Positions 1 through 8,911 of a stretch of 64,000 bases of DNA are shown one piece after another (positions within the stretch are counted from its first letter, which is position 1; each line of letters opens with the position of its first letter). Where the stretch lies: contig NZ_JAMZCU010000005.1 in the NCBI RefSeq assembly GCF_024273195.1, forward strand, positions 210,399 to 274,398, written 5' to 3'. Source of the stretch: Devosia ureilytica. GTDB taxonomy: Bacteria > Pseudomonadota > Alphaproteobacteria > Rhizobiales > Devosiaceae. Under the pieces are notes generated by a model. It was given only the letters and a program-made list of their open reading frames with translations. It made no database searches and was not told the DNA's origin. Both the position numbers and the translations under genes were made by a program.

Positions 1-328
1 GTAAAGAGCCCTCGGCTCAAGGCCGAGGGTGACGGCTGGTGGGCAAATGGGCGATCCGAGATTATGGCGGGTTGGAGCTATGCGCTGCAATGGCCTGAAC
101 GTCCGAAATGAGGTCGACTGCGGCTAGGCAGGAACGCGCCCCATTCCGGTCGTTGGAACGGGATTTTGGAAGTCCCGAAAGCTGCCGCTAACCGAACCGG
201 CCGAAGGCAGCGAGATGTTTCGGAAGACGGAGGGCGGCTGCCCCAACAGTGCAGCGGCGCCGACCGGTTGATGGGAGGCGTCGCAATCAATCGTTCTTGC
301 TATCGACTTGGCGCCGCTCTCACTCAAG
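1..328. other. Intergenic, no gene recognised; hairpin and degenerate repeat
   Basis: I see no convincing gene here. Positions 9-29 form a perfect hairpin (CCCTCGGC, 5-base loop, GCCGAGGG) without a T tract, which could be a terminator or the edge of an intergenic repeat. Positions 136-154 carry GCGCCCCATTCCGGTCGTT, which recurs with two mismatches at 11121-11139. Short open frames on both strands lack start signals and family features. Confidence 0.5.
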
Positions 329-2317
329 CTAAGAAGTGCCGGTCTTGCTGCGTTGGATTGAGAGGTCCTGGGCGGGCGGCATCTCGATGTAGGACAGCCG
401 GTCGGGAGAGACTGACCGAAGTGTCATGGAGGATGAGTATAGATGATCGCAAAAGACCGAGTTGCGGGCGACACGCCGAGTGCGTCCGGTGCCCTCGGGG
501 GCGCCAGTGTTTGGATTGACGTCGTACTTTGGGAAATTGCTCGATGAAATGTCGACTCTGATGCGATGTCCCGCCTTGAAAAGATTGGCGGTCGCAAACG
601 GCTCGATGTCGATCTCCATGACCTCCCCCGGCAGACAGGGCTCGGGCCGCTCGAACGACTTGCGGTACCGGCAGCGGAAGATTCCGTCGGTTAGGATCAG
701 TGAAAAGCCGGTGGGGTAGTCCTCACTGGGCGGGTAAACATCGATGAGCTTGGCCGTGAAGTCGGTATCCGGACCGTCGGTGGACACGAACAGCCGCACC
801 ACGATCGGACCAACAATGGCCAGGTCTGTATCGAGTACCCCGGTCTCGAACGTTAGAACGTCAGCCCGCGAGGAAAGTGGCAGTCCGGGGGCGCTGATGC
901 CGAAGAAGCGCTCATCCTCCCGCTGGTCGAAGACCCCGCCTTCAAAGACCGGCCGGCCGCTGGTCAGCGCGCCCCCGATCGTCGGGACTGGGTTGGCAGG
1001 GTCGAAATCATAAGTTAGGGGACCCGGGTCGTCCTCCGGCCGAGCGCTCAGCATACGCCCGTCGCGGTGAAGATAGAGCGTGAGTTCTTCGCTCTGCGGC
1101 AGGGGCCAGGTCGCCCCCCTGATCCACGCGCCGCCATGGTCGAGCCGACCGTCCTGATCACGCCGCCCGCTGCCGCCACCCATCAGGAAGAGCCGGACGG
1201 CAGAAGTGTCGGCTCGCGCCGGTTCGATGTCCTTCAGCCAGGTATCGAACCATTGCCGCCGGTACTCCAGCCAGCTCTCTGCAACATTGCCGCCGATGGG
1301 TGCGCGCGGGCCAAACGAGACGTCCCCCGCAAAACTCTGGTTGCGGTCTCCATGAAGGCAAGGGCCCATGGTCAGTTCAAGATGGCGCGAGCCCGAGCGC
1401 GAAAGTCCCGCGTAGTTTTCGAGGGTGCTGGCGACATAGCAGTCGTACCAACTCGACAGGAAGGCGACCGGGACGTCCGGGAAATGGTCATAATGCCCAG
1501 CAGCATAGAGGCCCGTCTGGCGCCAGTAGTCGTCAAAGGTGCCGCGCCGCCACTGGTCGAGGAGATAGTCCTCGTATTCGGGCACCCAACGCACCGGCGA
1601 GCGCCCCTCTGACCAGGGCATGACCTTGAACCACGCGCGCAGGTTCTCGGCCGCGAGGGCTCTGGCGACCAGCGGATCCTTGCGAGCGGCCGGGCTCTCA
1701 GTGGCGTGGTTGAAGGCCCAGGTCGCCTGCTTGAGCTCGAACGCACCACCCTGCCGGATGCCGCAGGTAAAGGCGTTGGCGAAGCCGCCGGAGTCGAGCA
1801 CCATGGTTGCCAGGCCCGGCGGATTGAGGCAGGCCAAGGCCATCTGGGTGTGGGCAGCATAGGAGAGGCCCATTGTGCCGACCTTGCCGCTGCACCAGCG
1901 CTGCTCCACGATCCAGGCGAGCGTGTCGAAGCCATCCGCGCCTTCGGAAAGATACTTTACGAACTCCCCCTCGGAGCCAAAGCGGCCGCGGCAGTCCTGA
2001 TAGATCACTACATAGCCATGGCGGACAAAATGGCAGGCCACCTCCGCCCGGGTCATGGGCAGGTGCATCCCTACTTCGATTTCCGAGCGGGATCGTTCGG
2101 CCTTGCCGTAGGGGGTCCGCTCCAGGATGACCGGGAGCGGACCGGGAAGCGGGACGCCATCCCGGGCTGGGCGGTAGATGTCGGCTGCGAGCCGGATGCC
2201 ATCGCGCATGGTGACCATGACGTCGCGATGGACCATTACCCCGTCAGCGACGTGCTCAGGTGGCGGGAGCATGTCCACCTCAACCGCAGGCCCATTGCTG
2301 GCGTCCCGAACACTCAT
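329..2317 (-). CDS. CocE/NonD family hydrolase (X-Pro dipeptidyl-peptidase superfamily)
   Basis: Predicted serine alpha/beta-hydrolase of the cocaine esterase / cephalosporin acylase (CocE/NonD) family, which cleaves esters or amides. The 662-residue protein has the N-terminal MRDGIRLAADIYRP strand, the nucleophile elbow GLSYAA with Ser152, and a C-terminal jelly-roll domain ending in RIRVDISSSNFP, as in X-Pro peptidases. Length is normal for the family. I chose the ATG at 2317 because it overlaps the stop of the upstream binding-protein gene by four bases (ATGA); the open frame extends 93 bases further without support. It is the last gene of the ABC operon, so its substrate is probably what that transporter imports. 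No signal peptide is seen, so it is likely cytoplasmic. The substrate is unknown. Confidence 0.85.
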   Translation of the reverse strand: MSVRDASNGPAVEVDMLPPPEHVADGVMVHRDVMVTMRDGIRLAADIYRPARDGVPLPGPLPVILERTPYGKAERSRSEIEVGMHLPMTRAEVACHFVRHGYVVIYQDCRGRFGSEGEFVKYLSEGADGFDTLAWIVEQRWCSGKVGTMGLSYAAHTQMALACLNPPGLATMVLDSGGFANAFTCGIRQGGAFELKQATWAFNHATESPAARKDPLVARALAAENLRAWFKVMPWSEGRSPVRWVPEYEDYLLDQWRRGTFDDYWRQTGLYAAGHYDHFPDVPVAFLSSWYDCYVASTLENYAGLSRSGSRHLELTMGPCLHGDRNQSFAGDVSFGPRAPIGGNVAESWLEYRRQWFDTWLKDIEPARADTSAVRLFLMGGGSGRRDQDGRLDHGGAWIRGATWPLPQSEELTLYLHRDGRMLSARPEDDPGPLTYDFDPANPVPTIGGALTSGRPVFEGGVFDQREDERFFGISAPGLPLSSRADVLTFETGVLDTDLAIVGPIVVRLFVSTDGPDTDFTAKLIDVYPPSEDYPTGFSLILTDGIFRCRYRKSFERPEPCLPGEVMEIDIEPFATANLFKAGHRIRVDISSSNFPKYDVNPNTGAPEGTGRTRRVARNSVFCDHLYSSSMTLRSVSPDRLSYIEMPPAQDLSIQRSKTGTS

Positions 2318-3888
2318 TCGGTCACGCTCGCATAGGTGGCCAGTGTGTCTTCCGACACATTGGCGACATAACCGATGCCGTCGCGGCTGGCCCAAGTCAC
2401 CTCCGGCCAATAGAGCGGCAGGATGGCATAGTCCCCGAAGACGATCTCGGCCGCGATTTCGAGCTTCCTGTTGCGGGCAGCCGGGTCGAACTCGGCCAGC
2501 GCGTCACGCATGGCGGCGTCATAATCCGGATTGGAATATCGCATGCGGTTGAACGAACCGGTGCCCGCTTCCTCGTCGAAGGTCATGAGCACGTTGGTCA
2601 TTCCCGGCGCGGCCGAGGGAGTCGACGTGCCGAACGAGAAGATGAAAGCGCTGAACTCCTGCTTGCCCGCTGCCGTCGCATAGACGTTGTAGGGTTGCGT
2701 CACGACACCATTGACGGTCAGGCCACCCCGCTGGAACAGCTGCCCGAGGGCTTGGGCAATGTCGCCGTCGCCAGGGAAACGATCATTGGACGAGTGGATG
2801 GTGATGCCGAACCCATCAGGGAAGCCGGCTTCTGCCAGAAGGGCTTTGGCCGCTTCCAGGTCGATCTGGTCCGGCTGAAGCGAAGTCGAATGACCGCCCA
2901 GGCCGATCGGCGCCAATTGTCCCGCCGGCATGCCGGCACCCGAGAGCACGCGGTCGATCAGCAACTGCCGATCGATCATCTTTGACATGGCTTGGCGAAC
3001 CCGTACGTCCTTGAGCGGGTTGGGGTTGAGCGGCGCGCCGTCGGGTCCGATGATGAAGGGGCTCTCGTCACGCGCAGAGTCGAGGCCCAGATAGATGATG
3101 CGCCCCGAAGGTGCACTGTGAACCTGGATGCCGTCGGAGGCTTCGAGTGTCGCCACGTCGCCCGGGGGAACGGAATCGATGAGGTCGACGTCGCCGGCCA
3201 GGAGGGCCGCCACGCGTGCGGCGGAATTGGACATAAGGCGGTAGGTGACGTTTTCGAATTCGGGCGCTTCGCCCCAATAGGTCTCGTTGAGCGTCAGCTT
3301 ATAGTGATCGCCGGGCGTCCAGGAGACGAACTTGTAAGGGCCCGTCCCGATGGCGGCCTCGCCACTGTTAAACGCTTCGATACTGGCGCCTTCGGCTGCA
3401 GCCTTGGACACGATGTAGACCATGCCGGTCAGTTCCATGAACTGGGGCGTGGGCTTGGTCGTGGTGAAGCGAATGGTCAGGGGATCGACGATCTCCATGG
3501 AGGCAATCGGCGCGACATTGGCGGTAAAGGGCGCCGGGCTGTTGGGGATTTCGTCGGCTCGCTCGAGCGAGAAGACGACATCCTCTGCGGTAAAGGGCGA
3601 CCCGTCGTGGAAGGTCACGCCCTCGCGCAGTTTCACTTCCCAGGTGAGCTCGTCCAGATTGGTCCAGGAGACCGCGAGGCCCGGCTGGATCTGCAGGTTC
3701 TCATCCGGTTCGACGAGGCGGTTGAAGACCTGCGCGGCAATCTGCTGGCTATTGCCGGAGCGCGAGAAGTGGGGGTCGATGGCTGCAGGTTCGGTGGAGC
3801 TGCCGACGGTCAGGTCCACGGCCATGCTGGCGGTGGTCAGGCAACTGGACAGGGCCAGTCCCAGCAGAAGCTTTCGGAGCATTGGCAT
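2314..3888 (-). CDS. Peptide-type ABC transporter solute-binding protein (SBP family 5)
   Basis: Periplasmic binding protein of the DppA/OppA family. A Sec signal peptide (MPMLRKLLLGLALSSCLTTA) precedes the mature protein. The family features PGLAVSWTNLDELTWEVKLREG and FHDGSPFTAEDVVFSLER follow, and the total is about 524 residues. The start at 3888 is preferred over the longer frame beginning at 3921 because a purine-rich ribosome site (AAGGGAAGGAAAC) lies just before it. It sits between the ATPase genes and the hydrolase gene in one leftward operon. The ligand cannot be read from sequence; family members bind peptides, opines, glycosides and other small molecules. Confidence 0.9.
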   Translation of the reverse strand: MPMLRKLLLGLALSSCLTTASMAVDLTVGSSTEPAAIDPHFSRSGNSQQIAAQVFNRLVEPDENLQIQPGLAVSWTNLDELTWEVKLREGVTFHDGSPFTAEDVVFSLERADEIPNSPAPFTANVAPIASMEIVDPLTIRFTTTKPTPQFMELTGMVYIVSKAAAEGASIEAFNSGEAAIGTGPYKFVSWTPGDHYKLTLNETYWGEAPEFENVTYRLMSNSAARVAALLAGDVDLIDSVPPGDVATLEASDGIQVHSAPSGRIIYLGLDSARDESPFIIGPDGAPLNPNPLKDVRVRQAMSKMIDRQLLIDRVLSGAGMPAGQLAPIGLGGHSTSLQPDQIDLEAAKALLAEAGFPDGFGITIHSSNDRFPGDGDIAQALGQLFQRGGLTVNGVVTQPYNVYATAAGKQEFSAFIFSFGTSTPSAAPGMTNVLMTFDEEAGTGSFNRMRYSNPDYDAAMRDALAEFDPAARNRKLEIAAEIVFGDYAILPLYWPEVTWASRDGIGYVANVSEDTLATYASVTE

Positions 3889-3917
3889 AGATGTTTCCTT
3901 CCCTTTTGATCGATGAG

Positions 3918-4958
3918 TCATGGCAGACGTGTTCCCTCCTGGTGTTGCTCGCCACGCATGGGCGGCGTGTCGTTGAGATGGCAGGCGCTGAGGTGTCCCG
4001 GCGCGACGGCCTTCAAAGCCGGCCGCTCGATGCGGCAGCGATCGAAGGCGTGGGGGCAGCGCGGATGGAAATGGCAGCCAGCAGGCGGATTGAGGGGAGA
4101 CGGGATCTCGCCCTTCACCGGCTGAAACAACCGCTTGCGCTGCTGCACATTGGGCATCTCGGCCAGGAGCGCCTGCGTGTAGGGGTGATTGGGCGATGCA
4201 AAGAACGCTTCCGCATCCGCACTCTCGACGATCCGGCCCAGATACATGATGACCACGCGGTCGGCGATGTGCTTGACCACGCCCAGATCGTGGCTGATGA
4301 AGAGATAAGTCAGCCCCAGATCCTGCTTGAGTTGCAGGAACAGGTTCAGCACCTGGGCCTGGATCGACACGTCGAGCGCCGACACGGATTCATCGCAGAT
4401 CAGGAACCGCGGATTGACCGCGAGGGCCCGCGCAATGCCGATGCGCTGCCTTTGCCCGCCCGAGAACTGGTGGGGGAAGCGGCGCGCATAGGAGGGGTCG
4501 AGGCCGACCTTGGCCATCAGGCTCGCAACCAGTTCACCCACTTCGGCCCGACGCGTCATGCCGTGCGCGACAGGCGCTTCCCCGATCGCCTGCGCAACCG
4601 TCTTTCGCGGATTGAGCGACGACATGGGATCCTGGAAGATCATCTGCGCCGCCAGCCGCGCGGCCTTGAGCTCCCGCGCCGGCATAGTGGCGAGCGACTG
4701 CCCCTCCCACAGGACGTCGCCATCGGACTGTTCCATGATCCCGGCGAGGATGCGGCCCAGCGTGGACTTTCCACACCCCGATTCACCGACAAGACCGACA
4801 ATCTCGCCGACGCCTATGTCGAGGGACACCTCGTCCAGGGCGCGAACCGTGCTGGGTTCGGGGGCGCCTCTCAGCCGATCCACGAGTCGCTCTGCCAGGT
4901 CGGGCTTCCGGGTGAAGCGCTTGGAGAGGTTCTCCACCCGAATCAATGGCGTGTTCAT
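3918..4958 (-). CDS. Peptide-type ABC transporter ATP-binding protein (OppF/DppF-like)
   Basis: Second ATPase of the importer. It has Walker A GESGCGKST, the signature LSGGQRQR as FSGGQRQRIGIARAL, Walker B LICDESVSALD and the H-loop ISHDLGV. The C-terminal oligopeptide-transporter extension has the Cys-containing CHFHPRCPHAFDRC segment that is typical of OppF/DppF. The start at 4958 overlaps the previous gene's stop by four bases (ATGA). The upstream in-frame region to 5075 is the shadow of that gene. Confidence 0.93.
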   Translation of the reverse strand: MNTPLIRVENLSKRFTRKPDLAERLVDRLRGAPEPSTVRALDEVSLDIGVGEIVGLVGESGCGKSTLGRILAGIMEQSDGDVLWEGQSLATMPARELKAARLAAQMIFQDPMSSLNPRKTVAQAIGEAPVAHGMTRRAEVGELVASLMAKVGLDPSYARRFPHQFSGGQRQRIGIARALAVNPRFLICDESVSALDVSIQAQVLNLFLQLKQDLGLTYLFISHDLGVVKHIADRVVIMYLGRIVESADAEAFFASPNHPYTQALLAEMPNVQQRKRLFQPVKGEIPSPLNPPAGCHFHPRCPHAFDRCRIERPALKAVAPGHLSACHLNDTPPMRGEQHQEGTRLP

Positions 4959-5923
4959 GGACGAGCCTCGTTCTGCGGGTGGAAGCAGCGCCAGCTGTGT
5001 TCGCCGATCCGGGCGTCCACCGGTTCGGTTTCGCAGGTGGCCGTGGCCGCAAAGCAGCGCAGCCTGAACGGGCAACCGCTTGGCCGGCGCAGCGGCGATG
5101 GCGCCATACCGGGAATGGCCTCAAGGGCTTCTCCGCGGCGCAGGTTGGCCGGGATCGAGCGCAATAGGCCGACGGTGTAGGGGTGCACCGGATGGTCGAG
5201 GACGGTGTCCACCGGCCCCGCCTCGACGATCCGTCCCGCATACATCACGGCTATATTGTGGGCGAGGCCTGCAACCACGCCCAGGTCGTGGCTGATCCAG
5301 ATCAGCGACATGCCGAAGTCCCGCGAAACCTTCTGGATCTCGAACAGGATCTGGGACTGGATCGTCACATCGAGCGCCGTTGTCGGTTCGTCGGCGATGA
5401 TGAGGTCGGGCCTGTGGAGGAGCGCAATGGCTATGGCCACCCGCTGTCGCATCCCGCCCGAAAACTGGTGCGGATAGGCGGAGAGACGCTCATCGGGGGA
5501 CGGAATGCCGACCAGGCCGAGCGCTTCCACGGCGCGGCGCCGGGCCTCGAGCTTTGGGACATTGTCGTGGGCACGCACGGCCTCGACCATCTGCGTTTCG
5601 ATGGAGAGGACAGGGTTGAGCGTCATCATCGGGTCCTGGAAGATCATGGCGATCTTCTTGCCCCGAAGGGCCCGCATCTCGCTTTCCGACCTTCCGACCA
5701 GGTCTTCGCCCTGGAAAAGGATGCGCCCACCGGCAACGCGACCCGGCGGATCGACCAGGCCGATGATGGAGAAACCGGTTATCGATTTGCCAGATCCCGA
5801 TTCCCCCACAAGTCCGAGGATTTCGCCACGCTCTACGCTGAAGGAGACTCCGTCGACGGCGCGAATGACACCGGCGGGGGTTTCGAAATGCGTCTGGAGA
5901 TTGTCGATGACGATGGTGCTCAT
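4955..5923 (-). CDS. Peptide-type ABC transporter ATP-binding protein (OppD/DppD-like)
   Basis: First ATPase of the importer, 322 residues. Walker A is GESGSGKSI, with Ile where Thr is usual after the Ser. The signature is FSGGMRQRVAIAIAL and Walker B is LIIADEPTTALD. The C-terminal CPFRLRCFAATATC extension is typical of OppD. It begins one base after the stop of the upstream permease and overlaps the downstream ATPase, so the genes are translationally coupled. Confidence 0.93.
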   Translation of the reverse strand: MSTIVIDNLQTHFETPAGVIRAVDGVSFSVERGEILGLVGESGSGKSITGFSIIGLVDPPGRVAGGRILFQGEDLVGRSESEMRALRGKKIAMIFQDPMMTLNPVLSIETQMVEAVRAHDNVPKLEARRRAVEALGLVGIPSPDERLSAYPHQFSGGMRQRVAIAIALLHRPDLIIADEPTTALDVTIQSQILFEIQKVSRDFGMSLIWISHDLGVVAGLAHNIAVMYAGRIVEAGPVDTVLDHPVHPYTVGLLRSIPANLRRGEALEAIPGMAPSPLRRPSGCPFRLRCFAATATCETEPVDARIGEHSWRCFHPQNEARP

Positions 5924-5924
5924 C

Positions 5925-6833
5925 TCAGCGCCCCAGGAACCGCGGGTTGAACACCTCGCGCAGGCGGTCGCCGACGACGTTGATGCTGAACACCAGGATG
6001 AGGAGAAGCAGGCCGGGATAGACGCTGATCCAGTACTGACCGGACAGCAGGACCTTGTAGCCGTTGGCGATCAACAGCCCGAGGGACGGCTCGGTTATGG
6101 GCAGGCCGATGCCAAGGAAGGACAGGGTCGCTTCGGCCGAAATGGCACTGGCAACTTGCAGGGTGCCCACCACGATGATCGGCGGCAGGCAGTTTGGCAG
6201 CATGTGGCCGAAGAGAATGCGGGGCCGGGACAGGCCGAGCGAAACGGCTGCCTCAACATATTCCTTGTTGCGCTCGACCAGCGCGGCGGCACGAACGGCG
6301 CGGGCGAACTGCGCCCATTGGACCAGCACCAGCGCGAAAATGACCTTCCAGACGCCTTGCCCCAGCATGGCCAGCAACATCAACGCTACCAGGATGGCCG
6401 GTAGTCCAAGCATAAGGTCGACCAGGCGCATGATCAGGGCATCCACCCGGCCGCCGACATAGGCGGCCACCATGCCCAGGGCGGTGCCCACCACCAGGGC
6501 GACGACGCCGGACAACAATCCGACGGCAATACTGGTGCGCAGCCCGTAGATCATCGCCGACAGCATGTCCCGGCCCTGTCCATCCGTCCCCAGGAGATAG
6601 ATGGAGCCGTTCATGCTTGGCGACATCGGCGGCAGGCGGGCATCGAAAAAATCGATTGCGCCCAGGTCATAGGGGTTTTGCGGTGCCAGCCAGGGTCCGA
6701 AGATGGCGGTTAGCACGAGGAAGAGCGTCAAGATCGCTCCCACGGTGGCTTTTGGGCTGGTGAGAATGCCATCCAGCGCCCGGCCCAGGGTCGTGTCAGT
6801 GGACCGGTGCCATTTGCTGCCGGTGGACATCAT
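5925..6833 (-). CDS. Peptide-type ABC transporter permease (OppC/DppC-like)
   Basis: Inner-membrane permease of about 302 residues. An N-terminal membrane segment (VGAILTLFLVLTAIFGPWLAP) is followed by the periplasmic loop ending GTDGQGRDMLSAMIYG, a hallmark of the DppC family, and then five more hydrophobic segments. The EAA-loop region reads EAAVSLGLSRPRILFGHMLPN. The start codon is one of two adjacent ATGs at 6833 or 6830. The first overlaps the TGA of the upstream permease. The reading frame extends to 7337 but that part is a shadow. Confidence 0.92.
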   Translation of the reverse strand: MMSTGSKWHRSTDTTLGRALDGILTSPKATVGAILTLFLVLTAIFGPWLAPQNPYDLGAIDFFDARLPPMSPSMNGSIYLLGTDGQGRDMLSAMIYGLRTSIAVGLLSGVVALVVGTALGMVAAYVGGRVDALIMRLVDLMLGLPAILVALMLLAMLGQGVWKVIFALVLVQWAQFARAVRAAALVERNKEYVEAAVSLGLSRPRILFGHMLPNCLPPIIVVGTLQVASAISAEATLSFLGIGLPITEPSLGLLIANGYKVLLSGQYWISVYPGLLLLILVFSINVVGDRLREVFNPRFLGR

Positions 6834-7804
6834 TGCGTGTCCCTCAGGCGAATGCGCGGATCGAGCAGGGAGTATGCGATATCCACGAGGAGATTGATGA
6901 TGACGAACATGAAGACGACGACCAGGAGGTAGGAAACGACAACCGGGCGGTCGAGCAGCATGATCGAGTCGATCAGCAGCTTGCCGATGCCGGGCCAGGA
7001 GAAGATGGTTTCGGTGACGACGGCGAAGGCGATGATGGATCCGAACTCCATGCCAACGACCGTCACCACCGGGATCATGATGTTCTTGAGCACATGGACC
7101 AGCACGATGCGGCGCTCGGTCAGTCCCTTGGCGCGTGCGAACTTGATGAAGTCGAGAGGCATGATCTCGCGCACACCGGTGCGAGTGAGACGGATCACCA
7201 GAGCCAGGTTGAACAGCGCAAGGTTTGTAGCGGGCAGGATGAGATGGGTAAGGCCGTCCCAGCTGAGGAGGCTCGTCGTTATGCCAAGGACCTGCGCGGT
7301 ATCCCCGCGCCCTCCCGCCGGGAGCCAGCCGAGCCACACGGAAAAGATCATGATAAGCATCATGCCCTGCCAGAAGTTGGGCAGGCTGAAGCCGAGGATC
7401 GAGCCGGTCATGATCGTTTCGTCGACAAGCGTGTTCGGCTTGAGCCCGGAGACGAGCCCGAGGGGGATGCCCACGACAAGCGCGATGATCAAGGCAACCA
7501 GAGCCAGCTCGAGTGTTGCGGGGAGCCGCGCCAGGATCAGGCTGATCGCCGGCTGGTTGAAGACGAATGAGCGGCCGAAATCACCGCGCAGGGCATTGCT
7601 GAGGAAAATCCAGTACTGTTCGATCAGCGGGCGGTCCAGGCCAAGGGCAACAATGGCCGATTGTCGTTCCAACTGGGTCGCGTCAGCGGCAATCAGGATG
7701 TCCGCGGGATTGCCGATGGCGTAAACGCCCAGGAACACGATCACCGAGGTCGCAAGAAGCACGCCGGCGCTTTGCAGCAGCCGTCGAAGAATGAAGACGG
7801 TCAT
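6830..7804 (-). CDS. Peptide-type ABC transporter permease (OppB/DppB-like)
   Basis: First gene of the leftward operon, about 324 residues with six predicted membrane segments. It starts MTVFILRRLLQS, the usual DppB opening. The EAA-loop segment (DFIKFARAKGLTERRIVLVHVLKN) and the C-terminal YSLLDPRIR end are as in DppB/GsiC. The ATG at 7804 has a GGCAGG-type ribosome site. The longer frame to 7915 runs into the regulatory region shared with the divergent LysR gene. Confidence 0.92.
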   Translation of the reverse strand: MTVFILRRLLQSAGVLLATSVIVFLGVYAIGNPADILIAADATQLERQSAIVALGLDRPLIEQYWIFLSNALRGDFGRSFVFNQPAISLILARLPATLELALVALIIALVVGIPLGLVSGLKPNTLVDETIMTGSILGFSLPNFWQGMMLIMIFSVWLGWLPAGGRGDTAQVLGITTSLLSWDGLTHLILPATNLALFNLALVIRLTRTGVREIMPLDFIKFARAKGLTERRIVLVHVLKNIMIPVVTVVGMEFGSIIAFAVVTETIFSWPGIGKLLIDSIMLLDRPVVVSYLLVVVFMFVIINLLVDIAYSLLDPRIRLRDTQ

Positions 7805-7888
7805 CCTGCCATCCCATGTGCTGCGCGCATCTCCGGCAGTTTCGACATTGATATCCCCCTCGTTCGTGTCAGGCACAATGTCCTTGCG

Positions 7889-7956
7889 CGACCAATGAGG
7901 GCAGCTAATGATCAATTCGCAAAAGGCGCAATCTTATGTGTTTTTCGCATTGGTCG
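7889..7956. promoter_or_regulatory. Divergent regulatory region with a perfect inverted repeat
   Basis: Between the leftward ABC operon and the rightward lysR gene, CGACCAATG (7889-7897) and CATTGGTCG (7948-7956) form a perfect 9-bp inverted repeat separated by 50 bases. The enclosed DNA is the most AT-rich part of the intergenic region. The layout suits binding of the adjacent LysR regulator, but that is inference. Confidence 0.4.
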
Positions 7957-7999
7957 ATGCAGATTCCGGCATGTCCGGGTCGCGCTGGCGGGATGAACC

Positions 8000-8911
8000 A
8001 TGACGCCCAAGCAACTCGAAGTTTTCCGCGCCGTCATGTCCACCGGGACGACGATTGGCGCCTCCGTCGTTCTCAAGCTGTCCCAGTCGGCCATCAGCCG
8101 TCAGTTGAGCGCGCTTGAGGCCGATCTAGGATTCAACCTCTTTCATCGCGATCGTGGGCGCCTTCTGGCTACTGCCGAGGCGCGAATCCTGGTCGAGGAA
8201 GTGGATGAACTGGCCGACGTGCTGGCGCGCCTCAAACGGCGTACGGACGAGCTGGGCGCGGGACGCTTTGGGCGGTCACTGCTCAAGATGGGCTTCCCCC
8301 ACTCCATGACCACAACCATCCTGCCGCGGGTCATCCGGGACTTTCTGGCAGAAACGACCTCGGTGAGCCTCGAACTGGTTGCGGGGCCATATAGCTATGT
8401 CGAGCACGCCGTCATGGGACGCGTGGCAGATTTCGGATTTGTACGCTTGCCCCCAGAGGATCTAGGCTTTGAGGTGATGCCGCTTTTCACGAGCGGCACG
8501 CTTTGCGCTGTCCCCCGGGACCATGCGCTGGCAAACCGGGATGCGATTGCCGCCGAGGATCTCAATCAGGCCGACATGGTCCTGCTGGGCCGCCTTCGCC
8601 ACAACCGCCAGGAGATCGAGTCCCTGTTGCGCGACGCCAAGAGCGAGGTCCGTTGCCGGGTGGAGACTCATTCGGTCGAATCCAGCATCGCGCTGGTTGC
8701 CGAAGGCATCGGCATCTCGATCGTCCCGGCCTTCATCGGTAGCTTCATCGCCAGCGAACGCGTCAAGCTCGTGCCGCTGGTGCCCGAGACCCAGGTAGAC
8801 TACGGGATCATCACCCTAAGGGACGCGCCCCTATCGCGTCCGATGCAGCTGTTCATCGACATGCTTCGGGAGCGCATTTTGAGCGAGGCCACGCTGACCT
8901 GGCCCAAATGA
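8000..8911 (+). CDS. LysR family transcriptional regulator
   Basis: LysR-type regulator of 303 residues. The N-terminal winged HTH (residues 1-60: MTPKQLEVFRAVMSTGTTIG, then LSQSAISRQLSALEADLG) is followed by a LysR substrate-binding domain. It is transcribed away from the opp-type operon, the classic arrangement for a LysR activator and its target. Its stop codon directly abuts the stop of the convergent MmgE/PrpD gene. The effector is unknown and is probably the imported compound or a breakdown product. Confidence 0.92.
   Translation: MTPKQLEVFRAVMSTGTTIGASVVLKLSQSAISRQLSALEADLGFNLFHRDRGRLLATAEARILVEEVDELADVLARLKRRTDELGAGRFGRSLLKMGFPHSMTTTILPRVIRDFLAETTSVSLELVAGPYSYVEHAVMGRVADFGFVRLPPEDLGFEVMPLFTSGTLCAVPRDHALANRDAIAAEDLNQADMVLLGRLRHNRQEIESLLRDAKSEVRCRVETHSVESSIALVAEGIGISIVPAFIGSFIASERVKLVPLVPETQVDYGIITLRDAPLSRPMQLFIDMLRERILSEATLTWPK

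Noticed and set aside
166..519. 117-residue open frame at the left end
   Set aside because: Overlaps the end of the hydrolase gene on the other strand, has no family features and no ribosome site.
2992..3909. Long rightward frame opposite the first binding-protein gene
   Set aside because: Mirror frame of a GC-rich gene; the minus-strand protein has clear SBP motifs and a signal peptide.
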